DNA from: NAK19 sp034434515
GTDB taxonomy: Bacteria > Chloroflexota > Anaerolineae > Anaerolineales > UBA4823
Length of the DNA: 64,000 nt
Direction: 5' to 3'
Assembly (NCBI GenBank): GCA_034434515.1
Contig: DAOTZA010000229.1
Span: 1 to 64,000, forward strand
Part shown: piece by piece, positions 40,497 to 49,135 of the stretch
Position numbering within the stretch: position 1 is the first letter of the stretch
How the letters are laid out: each line of letters begins with the position of its first letter
Position numbers and translations under genes: made by a program
Notes under the pieces: generated by a model
Told to the model about the DNA's origin: nothing
Databases searched by the model: none
The model's input: the letters and a program-made list of their open reading frames with translations, nothing else

Positions 40497-41579
40497 TTAT
40501 TTCATCGTTAGCTTGCCGCGTTGACGGACATATTGCGCGTAATCGATAGGCACTCGCCGGGCAATATAATCTCTGGTTTTCAGGGCTAAATCACGGCGTT
40601 CCCGGATCGCATCGGTGACCAGGATAGAAAAGGCGTCTGAACCTGCACCCGAGCCAAAAGATACAACCAGGATTCGATCACCTGGATCAGCTATATCGAG
40701 GATGGCTGTAAGCCCAATGATTGCCGCTCCAGCATAGGTGTTGCCAATGCTACCGACCAGTAAACCGGGTGCAATCTGTTCTTGTCTGAACCCAAGCTGA
40801 GCTGCGACTTTCTGGGGGAATTTAAGATTCGGCTGATGAAAGACTGCATAGCGGTAGTCAGAGGGTTGGGTACCAGAAGCCTCTAGCAGGGTTTGGGCGG
40901 CGTTGGTGATGTGCTTGAAATAGGCTGGGTCACCGGTAAAGCGTTGAGCGTGTTCCGGGTATTTTTGATATTGGCGGCGAAAGAAGTCCGGCGTGTCGGT
41001 GACAAAAGAGTAGGTGTGTTCGACTATGGCGAGCGATGCTTCTGCTGGGCCAAAGACAAAAGCAGCCCCACCTGCTCCGGCAGTGTATTCGAGAGCATCG
41101 CCTGGTCTCCCTTGAGCAGTATCCATTCCGATTGCCATGGCGTAATCTGCCATGCCTGATCCGACAAAGGCGATAGCGGCCACCATGGCTTCGGTGCCGG
41201 CCTTACAAGCAAATTCCCAATCTCCAGCCTGGATATGCGGCGCGGCGCCGAGCGCTTCTGCCACAATTGTAGAAGTGGGTTTTACAGCATATGGATGGGA
41301 TTCTGAACCTACCCAAATGGCGCGTAGTTGATTTGCAGCGATGCGGGCGCGCTTCATTGCATTGCGGGCAGCTTCAATGGACATGGTGGCAACGTCTTCG
41401 TCCAGACCCGGGACGGATTTCTCTTTGATAGGTAAAGCAGCTTGTCCATCAGTCCACACCCGAGCCACTTCCATGGCTGGCAGGCGATATTGGGGGACAT
41501 AAGCGCCGTAGCCAACAATTCCAACGGCGCGATGGGGTTTTAGAAGCAGGTTTTTAGATTTGGGTTCAGATTGGTTCAC
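40497..41579 (-). CDS. Hydroxymethylglutaryl-CoA synthase, archaeal-type
   Basis: A 360-residue thiolase-fold enzyme that condenses acetyl-CoA with acetoacetyl-CoA to form HMG-CoA, the first committed mevalonate step. The catalytic cysteine is C125 in FACKAGTEAM, typical of the archaeal-like group. Other motifs are VGIVGYGAYVPQYRL near the start and AVFHQPNLKFP (the histidine region). It starts at a GTG (41579) that overlaps the HMG-CoA reductase stop in GTGA, with GGAGA upstream, so it is coupled to that gene. The DUF35 gene follows 73 nt downstream. Confidence 0.9.
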   Translation of the reverse strand: MNQSEPKSKNLLLKPHRAVGIVGYGAYVPQYRLPAMEVARVWTDGQAALPIKEKSVPGLDEDVATMSIEAARNAMKRARIAANQLRAIWVGSESHPYAVKPTSTIVAEALGAAPHIQAGDWEFACKAGTEAMVAAIAFVGSGMADYAMAIGMDTAQGRPGDALEYTAGAGGAAFVFGPAEASLAIVEHTYSFVTDTPDFFRRQYQKYPEHAQRFTGDPAYFKHITNAAQTLLEASGTQPSDYRYAVFHQPNLKFPQKVAAQLGFRQEQIAPGLLVGSIGNTYAGAAIIGLTAILDIADPGDRILVVSFGSGAGSDAFSILVTDAIRERRDLALKTRDYIARRVPIDYAQYVRQRGKLTMK

Positions 41580-42871
41580 GATGACTTTCTCCAGGATTGT
41601 AAGATTTGTTGGGCAAAATCAATTCGGATATTTTGAGAGACTACCAGTTGGTGAGCTAATTTCTCGATCTCGTCACCTTGCGCGCCGGCTGCTATGGCTA
41701 CCTGGCGGGCGTGAAGCGCCATATGACCGCGCTGAATGCCTTCAGTTGCCAATGCACGCAGAGCAGCCAGGTTTTGGGCTAACCCCACCGAGACGATAAT
41801 CTCAGCTAATTCCTGAGCCGTTTCAACGCCCAGGAGTTTTAGGGCTAACTTTGCAGTGGGATGAACTTTGGTTGCACCTCCGACAATCCCAACAGCTAAA
41901 GGAAGTTCCAGGGTGCCAACCAGGTTTCCTTGGTCATCCTTCCCCCACTGACTGAGTGAGGTGTATTTTCCAGAGCGCGCTGCGTAAGCATGAGCTCCGG
42001 CTTCAACGGCCCGCCAGTCGTTGCCGGTGGCAATCAGCACGGCATCGATTCCATTCATAATCCCCTTATTATGGGTGGCTGCCCGATAGGGGTCACTGGC
42101 CGCAAATGCCCAGGCAGCAATAATGCCATCTCTTGTAGCCTCGCCCGGAATGCTTTCTTGTTGGAGTTGCTCTGCCGGAATCACACAAGCTGCGCGAGCA
42201 AGGCGTTTATCTGCCAGATTGCTCAGGATACGCAGATGAACTTTGCCACCGCTAATTGACTCAATTAATGGGGTAAGCTTTTCAACGGCGGTGTTGATGG
42301 CGTTGGCTCCCATGGCGTCGCGTACATCCATGATCAAGTGCAGCACAAGGAACACGCCAATTGGCGAGTCTTCGATAACTCGAACTTCGATGTCTTTGGG
42401 TCCGCCTCCAAGGTTTTGAAGAACTGGATCGCATTTTGCAGCTTCAGCAAGGATTGTTTCTTTTTCAGAAAGCAGACGATGGCGGGCAAGGTAAGGGTTT
42501 ACCAGATCGAGGATTTGGATTTGACCAATCATCAAAGGCAGATCGGCTTGGGCGTGGAAGCCGCCGGTTTGGCGAGCGAGCTTCGCCATGTAAGAGGCCC
42601 CGGCAACTACGGATGGCTCTTCAATGGCCATAGGTACGAGCACTTCCCGGCCATTAACAATGAAATTCAGTGCAATGCCTAATGGCAATGGATGAATGCC
42701 AATCACATTTTCGATCATATGATCGGCAAGGTCCAGAGAGAATCCCGCCTGCCCGGCAAGGATCGAGAGATCTTTCTCCTCTAGCCATCCTTGCTGTACC
42801 AGTTGCTGCTGTCGTTCGGTTAGCGACAAATTATAGAAGCCAGATAAACGTGATGACTTTTTCAATCTCAT
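41576..42871 (-). CDS. Hydroxymethylglutaryl-CoA reductase, class II (degradative-type)
   Basis: A 431-residue enzyme interconverting HMG-CoA and mevalonate. It is of the class II type, with ENVIGIHPLPLGIALNF, the catalytic-glutamate segment IEEPSVVAGASYMA, the NKGIMNGIDAV lysine motif and PLAVGIVGGATKVHPTAK. Class II members can use NADH and were first known from mevalonate catabolism, but in an operon with HMG-CoA synthase a biosynthetic direction is more likely. First gene of the minus-strand mevalonate operon; no clear ribosome site is seen before the ATG at 42871. Confidence 0.92.
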   Translation of the reverse strand: MRLKKSSRLSGFYNLSLTERQQQLVQQGWLEEKDLSILAGQAGFSLDLADHMIENVIGIHPLPLGIALNFIVNGREVLVPMAIEEPSVVAGASYMAKLARQTGGFHAQADLPLMIGQIQILDLVNPYLARHRLLSEKETILAEAAKCDPVLQNLGGGPKDIEVRVIEDSPIGVFLVLHLIMDVRDAMGANAINTAVEKLTPLIESISGGKVHLRILSNLADKRLARAACVIPAEQLQQESIPGEATRDGIIAAWAFAASDPYRAATHNKGIMNGIDAVLIATGNDWRAVEAGAHAYAARSGKYTSLSQWGKDDQGNLVGTLELPLAVGIVGGATKVHPTAKLALKLLGVETAQELAEIIVSVGLAQNLAALRALATEGIQRGHMALHARQVAIAAGAQGDEIEKLAHQLVVSQNIRIDFAQQILQSWRKSS

Positions 42872-42957
42872 GTCATCTTTTTACCCCCCTACTTCTGGCA
42901 AAAACTATCAGCTTGATGACTATTTATACCACGAGTCTGGATCGTGAAGCTAAAACA

Positions 42958-42986
42958 TTGGGAAAACGACAAAAATAGTGTAAAAT
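42958..42986 (+). promoter_or_regulatory. Promoter of the GAF histidine kinase gene
   Basis: TTGGGA (42958-42963), 17 nt and TAAAAT (42981-42986). The start codon is 23 nt downstream, after AAGGAACGGAAGGG. Confidence 0.6.
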
Positions 42987-43009
42987 ATTGTTTAAGGAAC
43001 GGAAGGGAT

Positions 43010-44683
43010 ATGCCTATATTAACTCGGGAGCAGCTCGAAGAACGGTTGACTTCGTTACACCGGGTCAGTTTGGAACTGGTGAGTGATCTGTCTTTAGATA
43101 CGGTTTTAGAACGAATTGTCCGCTTAGCACGAGAAGAAGTAGATGCGGATTATGCGGCTTTGGGGGTGTTTGACGAAGCCGGCAATCTGGTGCAATTCAT
43201 CCCGATTGGGATGAATGAAGAGGAGATCAAGAGCATGCCATACCCTCCCAAAGGGTTGGGTTTATTGGGAGCATTAAAGCAGGAAAAAAAGACGCTACGG
43301 GTCAGTGATATCCAGAAAGACCCGCGTAGTGTTGGCTTTCCACCAGGCCATCCACCCATGCGTACCTTTTTAGGAGTGCCTATACTCTTTGGCGAACAGG
43401 TATTAGGGCAAATCTACTTAACCGATAAATTGGGTGGCGAGGAATTTACTGAACAAGATGAAAGGGTGATCGAAACACTGGCTGCCTATGCGGGAGTTGC
43501 GATTAATAACGCCTGGCTCATTCGAGCCTTGACCGAACGCGACCGGACCCTGACAAAGAAAAATGAGGATTTGACGCTGATCAACACCGTAGCAGCCGCG
43601 ATAACTCGCTCCCTGGATCTGGACGAGATTTTGCAGAAGACCCTTACCAGCGTAATGGAATACCTGAAGGTTGAAAATGGGGAGATTTTTTTGAAGGATG
43701 ACAACGGGTCAGATTATCGCCTCGTTGCTCATCAAGGAAAATTTAACGGGCATTTATTTACCCGTGATGTATTTCGCATCGGGGAGGGAATCGTTGGTGA
43801 GGTTGCCGAGAGCGGACAGCCATACATCAGTAAAAATGTTGGCAAAGAGGTGCGTTACCTGCGCCAAAAAGTCTTCGAGGAGGGCTGCCGTTGGGTAGCG
43901 GCCTTTCCCTTAATGGCTCGCGGCTCGGTTATTGGGGTCATGGTTGTGGCTCATCATCAGGAAATCGTTATCGAGACCCCACAAGCGGAGTTGTTAGAGG
44001 CGATCACCTCATGGGCGGGGATAACGATTGAAAATGTTGTTCTGCAACAGCAAGCCCAAAGGTTAGCTGTGCTAGAGGAACGCGAACGAATTGGAATGGA
44101 CCTCCACGATGGAATCATACAATCCATCTATGCTGTAGGGCTTGCCTTAGATTATGCTCGCGTTGCTTTGGATGAAGACCCACAGCAAGCAAAGCAAAAG
44201 ATTGAGCAAGCAATTGATGGATTAAATAAGACCATCCGCGATATTCGCGCTTATATCCTCGACTTGCGACCGCGAGAGCTGTACGGTAATAATTTGATCC
44301 AGAATCTGAACCGGTTGGTCGATGAATACCGGGTCAATACTTTGTCGGAGGCAACCCTGACTGCTCCTGAAGATGGATTGGTGGGATTGCCGGTTTCTCA
44401 TGCAACAGCCTTGTTCCATATCTGTCAGGAAGCCCTGGCAAATGTTGCCAAACATGCGCATGCACGGCGAGTTGACGTGCGACTCTGGGCTACACGAGAT
44501 CGGGTGTTGCTCGAAGTGGCAGACAATGGGGAGGGTTTTGATCTGCGGCAGATGAGCATCACATTGGGACATGGCTTGTCCAACATGCATATTCGCGCCC
44601 GTAAGGTCGGGGGAGATGTGGAGATTACCTCAGCACCCGGAGAAGGGACGACCGTGCTGGCGTGGGTTCCGAGACGCAAGTGA
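43010..44683 (+). CDS. GAF-domain sensor histidine kinase, NarL-partner type
   Basis: A 557-residue cytoplasmic kinase. Two GAF domains (about 20-175 and 205-350) are followed by a HisKA_3 dimerisation domain with H366 in ERIGMDLHDGIIQSIYAVGL, and a HATPase with NVAKHAHARRVDVRL (N box) and DNGEGFD (G1). No transmembrane segment. The kinase is of the NarX/DegS type, which phosphorylates NarL-class regulators; no regulator gene is next to it. The ATG at 43010 is chosen because the frame open to 42944 would start upstream of the promoter. Stop overlaps the next start. Confidence 0.88.
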   Translation: MPILTREQLEERLTSLHRVSLELVSDLSLDTVLERIVRLAREEVDADYAALGVFDEAGNLVQFIPIGMNEEEIKSMPYPPKGLGLLGALKQEKKTLRVSDIQKDPRSVGFPPGHPPMRTFLGVPILFGEQVLGQIYLTDKLGGEEFTEQDERVIETLAAYAGVAINNAWLIRALTERDRTLTKKNEDLTLINTVAAAITRSLDLDEILQKTLTSVMEYLKVENGEIFLKDDNGSDYRLVAHQGKFNGHLFTRDVFRIGEGIVGEVAESGQPYISKNVGKEVRYLRQKVFEEGCRWVAAFPLMARGSVIGVMVVAHHQEIVIETPQAELLEAITSWAGITIENVVLQQQAQRLAVLEERERIGMDLHDGIIQSIYAVGLALDYARVALDEDPQQAKQKIEQAIDGLNKTIRDIRAYILDLRPRELYGNNLIQNLNRLVDEYRVNTLSEATLTAPEDGLVGLPVSHATALFHICQEALANVAKHAHARRVDVRLWATRDRVLLEVADNGEGFDLRQMSITLGHGLSNMHIRARKVGGDVEITSAPGEGTTVLAWVPRRK

Positions 44684-45495
44684 TGGAATTTATTTCCAGC
44701 CGCAACAACCCAAGAATTAAAGAAATTCGTTTACTAAAACAGGCAAAAGTCCGCCGTCAGAGCGGATTTTGTATTGTTGAGGGAATCTGGCATTTTATCG
44801 AAGCGGTTGAAGCATGGAAACAAGGTGCGTATGCCTCACTTGTGCGCGTTTTCTATGCGCCAAGCCTTCTGAAAAGCGAGATTGCGCTTGAAACCATTCA
44901 GGAAGTTGCTCGGCGAGGCATACCTTGCTTTAGTGTCGAGGAGGGAGTATTCCGCTCAATAGCGGAGAAAGAGAATCCACAAGGGATTCTGGCGATTGTG
45001 CGACTACGTCAACCAGCGCTAGAAGATTTGAACCCCAGAGAACTAAGCTGGATGGTTGGTTTAGTGGAGCCGCAAGATCCGGGCAATGTCGGTACAATCC
45101 TGCGAACGATGGACGCGGTGGGCGCCCAGGGTCTCTTTCTCATCGATGGCGGGGTTGATCCTTTTCATCTTGAAGTCAGCCGTGCTAGTATGGGGGCTGT
45201 CTTCTGGATACCGACTATGCAGGTTTCTTTTCAGGAGATGATCCATTGGGCTGCGTTTAACGAAATCACAATCTATGGCACATCTGCCCATGCGACCAAG
45301 CTTTATAACGAAATCCTTCGGTTTGATAGACCTTGTATATTGTTGCTGGGGAACGAACGGCATGGATTGACGGAACCTCAACGTCAGGCCTGTCACGAAT
45401 TGTTGAGACTACCCATGAGTGGGAGAGTATCTTCTCTGAATCTTGCGGTTGCGGCAGGAGTGATGCTCTACTACATGCAACAAAAGCTGAGCTAG
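44683..45495 (+). CDS. TrmH/SpoU-family RNA 2'-O-methyltransferase
   Basis: A 270-residue protein with an N-terminal substrate-binding domain (MEFISSRNNPRIKEIRLLKQ, about 1-95) and a SPOUT domain with the trefoil-knot motifs DPGNVGTILRTMDAVG, LLLGNERHGL and LRLPMSGRVSSLNLAVAAG. It would methylate a ribose in rRNA or tRNA; the target base cannot be told. Start is the ATG at 44683 overlapping the kinase stop as TGATG. It is followed 4 nt later by rarA. Confidence 0.9.
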   Translation: MEFISSRNNPRIKEIRLLKQAKVRRQSGFCIVEGIWHFIEAVEAWKQGAYASLVRVFYAPSLLKSEIALETIQEVARRGIPCFSVEEGVFRSIAEKENPQGILAIVRLRQPALEDLNPRELSWMVGLVEPQDPGNVGTILRTMDAVGAQGLFLIDGGVDPFHLEVSRASMGAVFWIPTMQVSFQEMIHWAAFNEITIYGTSAHATKLYNEILRFDRPCILLLGNERHGLTEPQRQACHELLRLPMSGRVSSLNLAVAAGVMLYYMQQKLS

Positions 45496-45499
45496 GAAA

Positions 45500-46921
45500 A
45501 TGGATTTATTTGATCATGCAGTGCAAGAGGCTTTGAGAGCAGAAGCTCCGTTAGCTGCGCGCATGCGCCCGCGCACCCTCGATGAGTTTGTTGGCCAAGA
45601 GGAAATCCTTGGGCGGGGGAGATTACTGCGCCGTTCCATAGAAGCTGATCGTTTGTTCTCCTCCATAATCTTATGGGGTCCCCCGGGCAGTGGGAAAACA
45701 ACTCTGGCAATGATCATTGCCAATCAAACCAAATCTCATTTTGAGACCTTATCTGCAGTTTTGGCCGGTAAAGCAGAGCTAAAAGAGGTAATTGAAAAAG
45801 CATTGGAGCGACGCAAACTTTACCGTCGGCGCACCATCCTGTTTGTCGATGAGGTTCATCGTTGGAACAAGGCTCAACAGGATGCGCTATTACCCCATAT
45901 TGAAAATGGGACGGTTATTTTCATTGGGGCGACCACCGAAAATCCTTATTTTGAAGTGATTAGCGCTTTAGTCTCCCGCTCCCGTGTCTTCCAACTGCGT
46001 CCCTTAGAAAATCATCATATTCAAACAATTCTCGAAAGAGCTTTGAAAGACCCTGAGCGAGGATATGGTAAGCGATCGGTGATGATCACCCAGGATGCCC
46101 TTGAACATCTGGTGCGCGTTGCCGGAGGAGATGCTCGCAACGCTTTGAATGCTTTGGAATTAGCAGTGGAAAGTACCCCGCCCGATGAAAAGGGAGTGAT
46201 TACGGTTACTTACGAGATTGCCCAAGAGTCAATTCAACGCAGAGCTGTCTTATATGATAAAGACGGAGACGCGCATTACGACACTATTTCAGCCTTTATT
46301 AAATCGGTGCGCGGGTCAGACCCAGACGCCGCCTTATATTGGTTAGCCAAAATGCTTTATGCTGGCGAAGAGCCACGTTTTATCCTGCGTCGCTTGATTA
46401 TCTTAGCTGGCGAAGATATTGGGCTGGCCGATCCGCTTGGGTTGGTGGTAGCAACCTCGGCGGCTCAAGCATTTGATTATATCGGTATGCCAGAAGGAAT
46501 TTATCCCCTGGTCGAAGCGACCCTGTATCTGGCAACTGCGCCAAAGTCAAACACCACAACTGCCTATTTCAAAGCTTTCCAATGCATTGAACAGGAAGGC
46601 GTTCAACCTGTGCCACAGCACCTGCAGGATGACTCCCGCGACCGCCAGGTTTTGGGACATGGTGTAGGATATCGTTACCCGCATGAATCTCCCGATCATT
46701 TTCTGCCCCAACAATACTTGCCGAAAACCCTACTCGGAACGATTTTTTATCATCCCTCCCAACAAGGGTACGAAGCTGTGGTGAGGGAGCGTTTGGAAAG
46801 CTGGCGGAAAGCGCAACGCGAAGCCTTAGGAATCCAGGAAGTCAAAGAAATCCCAGAACTCAACCCGGAGGAAATTCGTGAAATCAAGACCAGGCATAAA
46901 TCCGGCGGGAGAATAGATTAG
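45500..46921 (+). CDS. rarA: Replication-associated recombination protein RarA (MgsA)
   Basis: A 473-residue AAA+ ATPase related to clamp-loader subunits; in other bacteria it acts at stalled forks. APLAARMRPRTLDEFVGQEEI, Walker A GPPGSGKTT, Walker B ILFVDEVHRWNKAQQD and sensor 1 FIGATTENPYF are intact. The C-terminal MgsA tetramerisation domain includes YYDTISAFIKS-type sequence (HYDTISAFIKSVRGSD) and HLQDDSRD. It runs close to the rRNA methyltransferase gene upstream and the phosphatase downstream. Confidence 0.93.
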   Translation: MDLFDHAVQEALRAEAPLAARMRPRTLDEFVGQEEILGRGRLLRRSIEADRLFSSIILWGPPGSGKTTLAMIIANQTKSHFETLSAVLAGKAELKEVIEKALERRKLYRRRTILFVDEVHRWNKAQQDALLPHIENGTVIFIGATTENPYFEVISALVSRSRVFQLRPLENHHIQTILERALKDPERGYGKRSVMITQDALEHLVRVAGGDARNALNALELAVESTPPDEKGVITVTYEIAQESIQRRAVLYDKDGDAHYDTISAFIKSVRGSDPDAALYWLAKMLYAGEEPRFILRRLIILAGEDIGLADPLGLVVATSAAQAFDYIGMPEGIYPLVEATLYLATAPKSNTTTAYFKAFQCIEQEGVQPVPQHLQDDSRDRQVLGHGVGYRYPHESPDHFLPQQYLPKTLLGTIFYHPSQQGYEAVVRERLESWRKAQREALGIQEVKEIPELNPEEIREIKTRHKSGGRID

Positions 46922-46923
46922 AG

Positions 46924-47544
46924 ATGCCAATGATTTTATTGGTGCGTCATGCAGAAAATGACTATACGCGCAAAGGTCGCCTGGCAGGGCGATTGTCGGC
47001 GGTGCATCTCAATCAACGCGGGCGAGAACAGGCTCAGGCTTTAGCCCAATGCTTGAAAAATGCCCCTCTAAAAGCTATTTACAGCAGTCCTCTCGAACGG
47101 GCAGTGGAGACAGCAGAACCGCTGGCGCAGACCCATCAGTTGGAAGTGAGAATCCATAGCGGGTTGATTGAATTAGACTATGGAGAATGGCAGGGAAAGT
47201 CTTTAAAGGGATTGCGTCGTTTGAAGTCCTGGAGGATCGTGCAGCATATGCCCTCCCTGATGCAGTTTCCCCAGGGAGAGATGATCCTTGAAGCGCAATA
47301 TCGAATAACCCAAGCGCTTCACGAGATCGCAAATCAGTATGGAGAGGGCGACTGGGTGGTGTGTGTCTCTCATGCTGATCCGATCAAACTTGCCATTGCT
47401 CACTTCTTAGGGATGCCTCTAGATGCTTACCAGCGTCTTAGTGTTGGTTTGGCGTCAATTAACGCTATTCATCTTGACCACCACAGCGTTCGCCTGGTGG
47501 CATTAAACTACTCTCCAACCCTGTTGGATGTTCCAGAGAAATGA
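46924..47544 (+). CDS. Histidine phosphatase family protein, MSMEG_4193-like
   Basis: A 206-residue protein of the phosphoglycerate mutase-like superfamily. The catalytic motif reads LVRHAENDY, that is RHA where many members have RHG, and the second histidine is in VVCVSHADPIKLAIA. GRLAGRLSAVHLNQRGREQA and YSSPLERAVETAE are typical of the MSMEG_4193 subgroup. With the DUF3090 and SCO1664-like genes at 48602-49864 it forms a trio known from Actinobacteria and Chloroflexi; function unknown. It begins 2 nt after rarA. Confidence 0.85.
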   Translation: MPMILLVRHAENDYTRKGRLAGRLSAVHLNQRGREQAQALAQCLKNAPLKAIYSSPLERAVETAEPLAQTHQLEVRIHSGLIELDYGEWQGKSLKGLRRLKSWRIVQHMPSLMQFPQGEMILEAQYRITQALHEIANQYGEGDWVVCVSHADPIKLAIAHFLGMPLDAYQRLSVGLASINAIHLDHHSVRLVALNYSPTLLDVPEK

Positions 47545-47554
47545 ACCTCCCTGC

Positions 47555-48436
47555 CTAGATGTCGATCCCGAAAACTTGCCGAATGATCAAACCCAGCGCA
47601 AAGGAAAAGGTAGCTACGCCAAGACTAATGATGGTCATCTCGATGAAACGCTTTGAAAAGGAAAAATCCTTGGCAATTGATATGTAGTAGTTGAAGATAG
47701 CGATGATCAGGATGGCAATCATTAAAGCAGCAGCTAGGGCAATTAGGTAGTTGTTGAGAATAAAGTACGGCAACACAAGCAGGGTAACCGTCAAAATATA
47801 AGCAAGTCCTGTGTAGATGGCGGATTTTAAGGGGTCTTGCTCTCCTGCCTCCGCTTTTGTGGAGAGATATTCCGAGGCAGCCATGGAGAAAGAGGCCGAA
47901 ATGCCGGTTATCAATGCCGCCAAGGCAATAATTGAAGTTTTTTGAAAAGCAAAAGTGAACCCTGCCAGCGCGCCGGTTAATTCAACCAAAGCATCGTTTA
48001 ATCCCAAAACAACCGAGCCAGCGTATTTCAGGCTTTCCTCATCGATCATATTAAGGAGTTGATTCTCGTGTACTTCCTCCTCCTGCAGTACTTTTTCGAT
48101 CTCCAGGATTTGGGTGAGATGATGGCGATAGTCATCTTGAGCTTTCTCTTCACTTTTTTCCATCAGTTTGACGCCAAAGGTTAAACCGAACAGTTTGGCG
48201 ATCCAGAAGTAGAGGTGTACTTTCATCCAGTTTGGCTGGACATCGGTCTGAGTATAGCGTTTCCAAGTTGAGTAATGCACCATCTCCTGATGGGCAATTT
48301 TTTGCAGCAATTGACGATTTGATTCGTCTTTGACAATTGAGGCAAGCTTTAGATAAGTGTGGTAACTGTCAATTTCATCCTGCTGAAGGACTTGTAAATC
48401 TTTGGTCAATTGTGGGCTTAAGTTGATAGCCTTCAT
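47555..48436 (-). CDS. Ferritin-like domain fused to VIT1/CCC1-type transporter
   Basis: A 293-residue protein. Residues 10-130 are a ferritin/rubrerythrin-like helical bundle with metal-ligand pattern EIDSYHTYLKLAS and HQEMVHYSTW. Residues 150-293 are a VIT1/CCC1-type membrane domain: GLNDALVELTGALAGFTFAF and ISASFSMAASEYLSTKAEAG, then three helices. VIT1/CCC1 proteins move iron or manganese across membranes, so this one probably binds and exports Fe or Mn. It lies on the minus strand inside the uncharacterised trio. Confidence 0.85.
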   Translation of the reverse strand: MKAINLSPQLTKDLQVLQQDEIDSYHTYLKLASIVKDESNRQLLQKIAHQEMVHYSTWKRYTQTDVQPNWMKVHLYFWIAKLFGLTFGVKLMEKSEEKAQDDYRHHLTQILEIEKVLQEEEVHENQLLNMIDEESLKYAGSVVLGLNDALVELTGALAGFTFAFQKTSIIALAALITGISASFSMAASEYLSTKAEAGEQDPLKSAIYTGLAYILTVTLLVLPYFILNNYLIALAAALMIAILIIAIFNYYISIAKDFSFSKRFIEMTIISLGVATFSFALGLIIRQVFGIDI

Positions 48437-48546
48437 GGTTGCTCCGTCCTAATTAGTCATCTGATGTTGAGTGGTATTATAACCAAGATAAAGAGAAATG
48501 TTGTCTCCTTAAAGAGCTCCATCCGTTATAGAGAGAGCTTTCAATC

Positions 48547-48555
48547 TGGTATACT
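48547..48555 (+). promoter_or_regulatory. Extended -10 element before the DUF3090 gene
   Basis: TGGTATACT (TGn plus TATACT at 48550-48555) lies 46 nt before the DUF3090 start codon. No convincing -35. Confidence 0.5.
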
Positions 48556-48601
48556 AGAGATAACCATTCTATCCTAGCTTTACTCCCTTCAGGAGTTTCT
48601 C

Positions 48602-49129
48602 ATGCCAGCACAGGAAATCGATTTACGCCCGGTAACTCATATCACAACTGATGCGATCGGTAAACCAGGCCAGCGAGTGTTTTATATTCAAGGATCTCAG
48701 GGTGAGAAACGGATCACGTTAATTGTTGAAAAAATTCAGATCCAAAGTCTGGCGATTGGTTTTGAGCAGTTTCTAGAAGAAATCTACCGTAAGTTCCCCC
48801 ACTTACCGCAGACTCCCGCTGATTATGACGAGAATCAAATGCACATTCAACCGCCAGTGGATCCACTCTTCCGGGTAGGTGAGATGGGATTGGGGTACGA
48901 CGCAGAAAACGATTTGATTGTTCTCGTGGCTCGCGAGCTGGTTGCTGAGGACGCCGAGAACGTCGAGCCATCGGTGGTACGCTTTTGGTGCACACGTGCC
49001 CAAATGCGTGCCATGTGTCAGTGGGCAGTTGAAGTTGCTTCGCGGGGAAGGCCGATTTGTCCCCAATGTGGTCAGCCCATGGATCCAGAAGGGCATTTTT
49101 GTCCCAAGAAAAACGGGCATCAGCATTAA
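48602..49129 (+). CDS. DUF3090 family protein
   Basis: A 175-residue protein matching DUF3090 (TIGR03847): DLRPVTHITTDAIGKPGQRV, FYIQGSQGEKRITLIVEK and the C-terminal zinc-binding RPICPQCGQPMDPEGHFCP. Known from Actinobacteria and Chloroflexi as part of a trio with a SCO1664-like and an MSMEG_4193-like protein. The beta-rich N-terminal half and a C-terminal zinc ribbon are visible. Function not known. AGGAG precedes the start by 8 nt. Confidence 0.9.
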   Translation: MPAQEIDLRPVTHITTDAIGKPGQRVFYIQGSQGEKRITLIVEKIQIQSLAIGFEQFLEEIYRKFPHLPQTPADYDENQMHIQPPVDPLFRVGEMGLGYDAENDLIVLVARELVAEDAENVEPSVVRFWCTRAQMRAMCQWAVEVASRGRPICPQCGQPMDPEGHFCPKKNGHQH

Positions 49130-49135
49130 GTAAGC

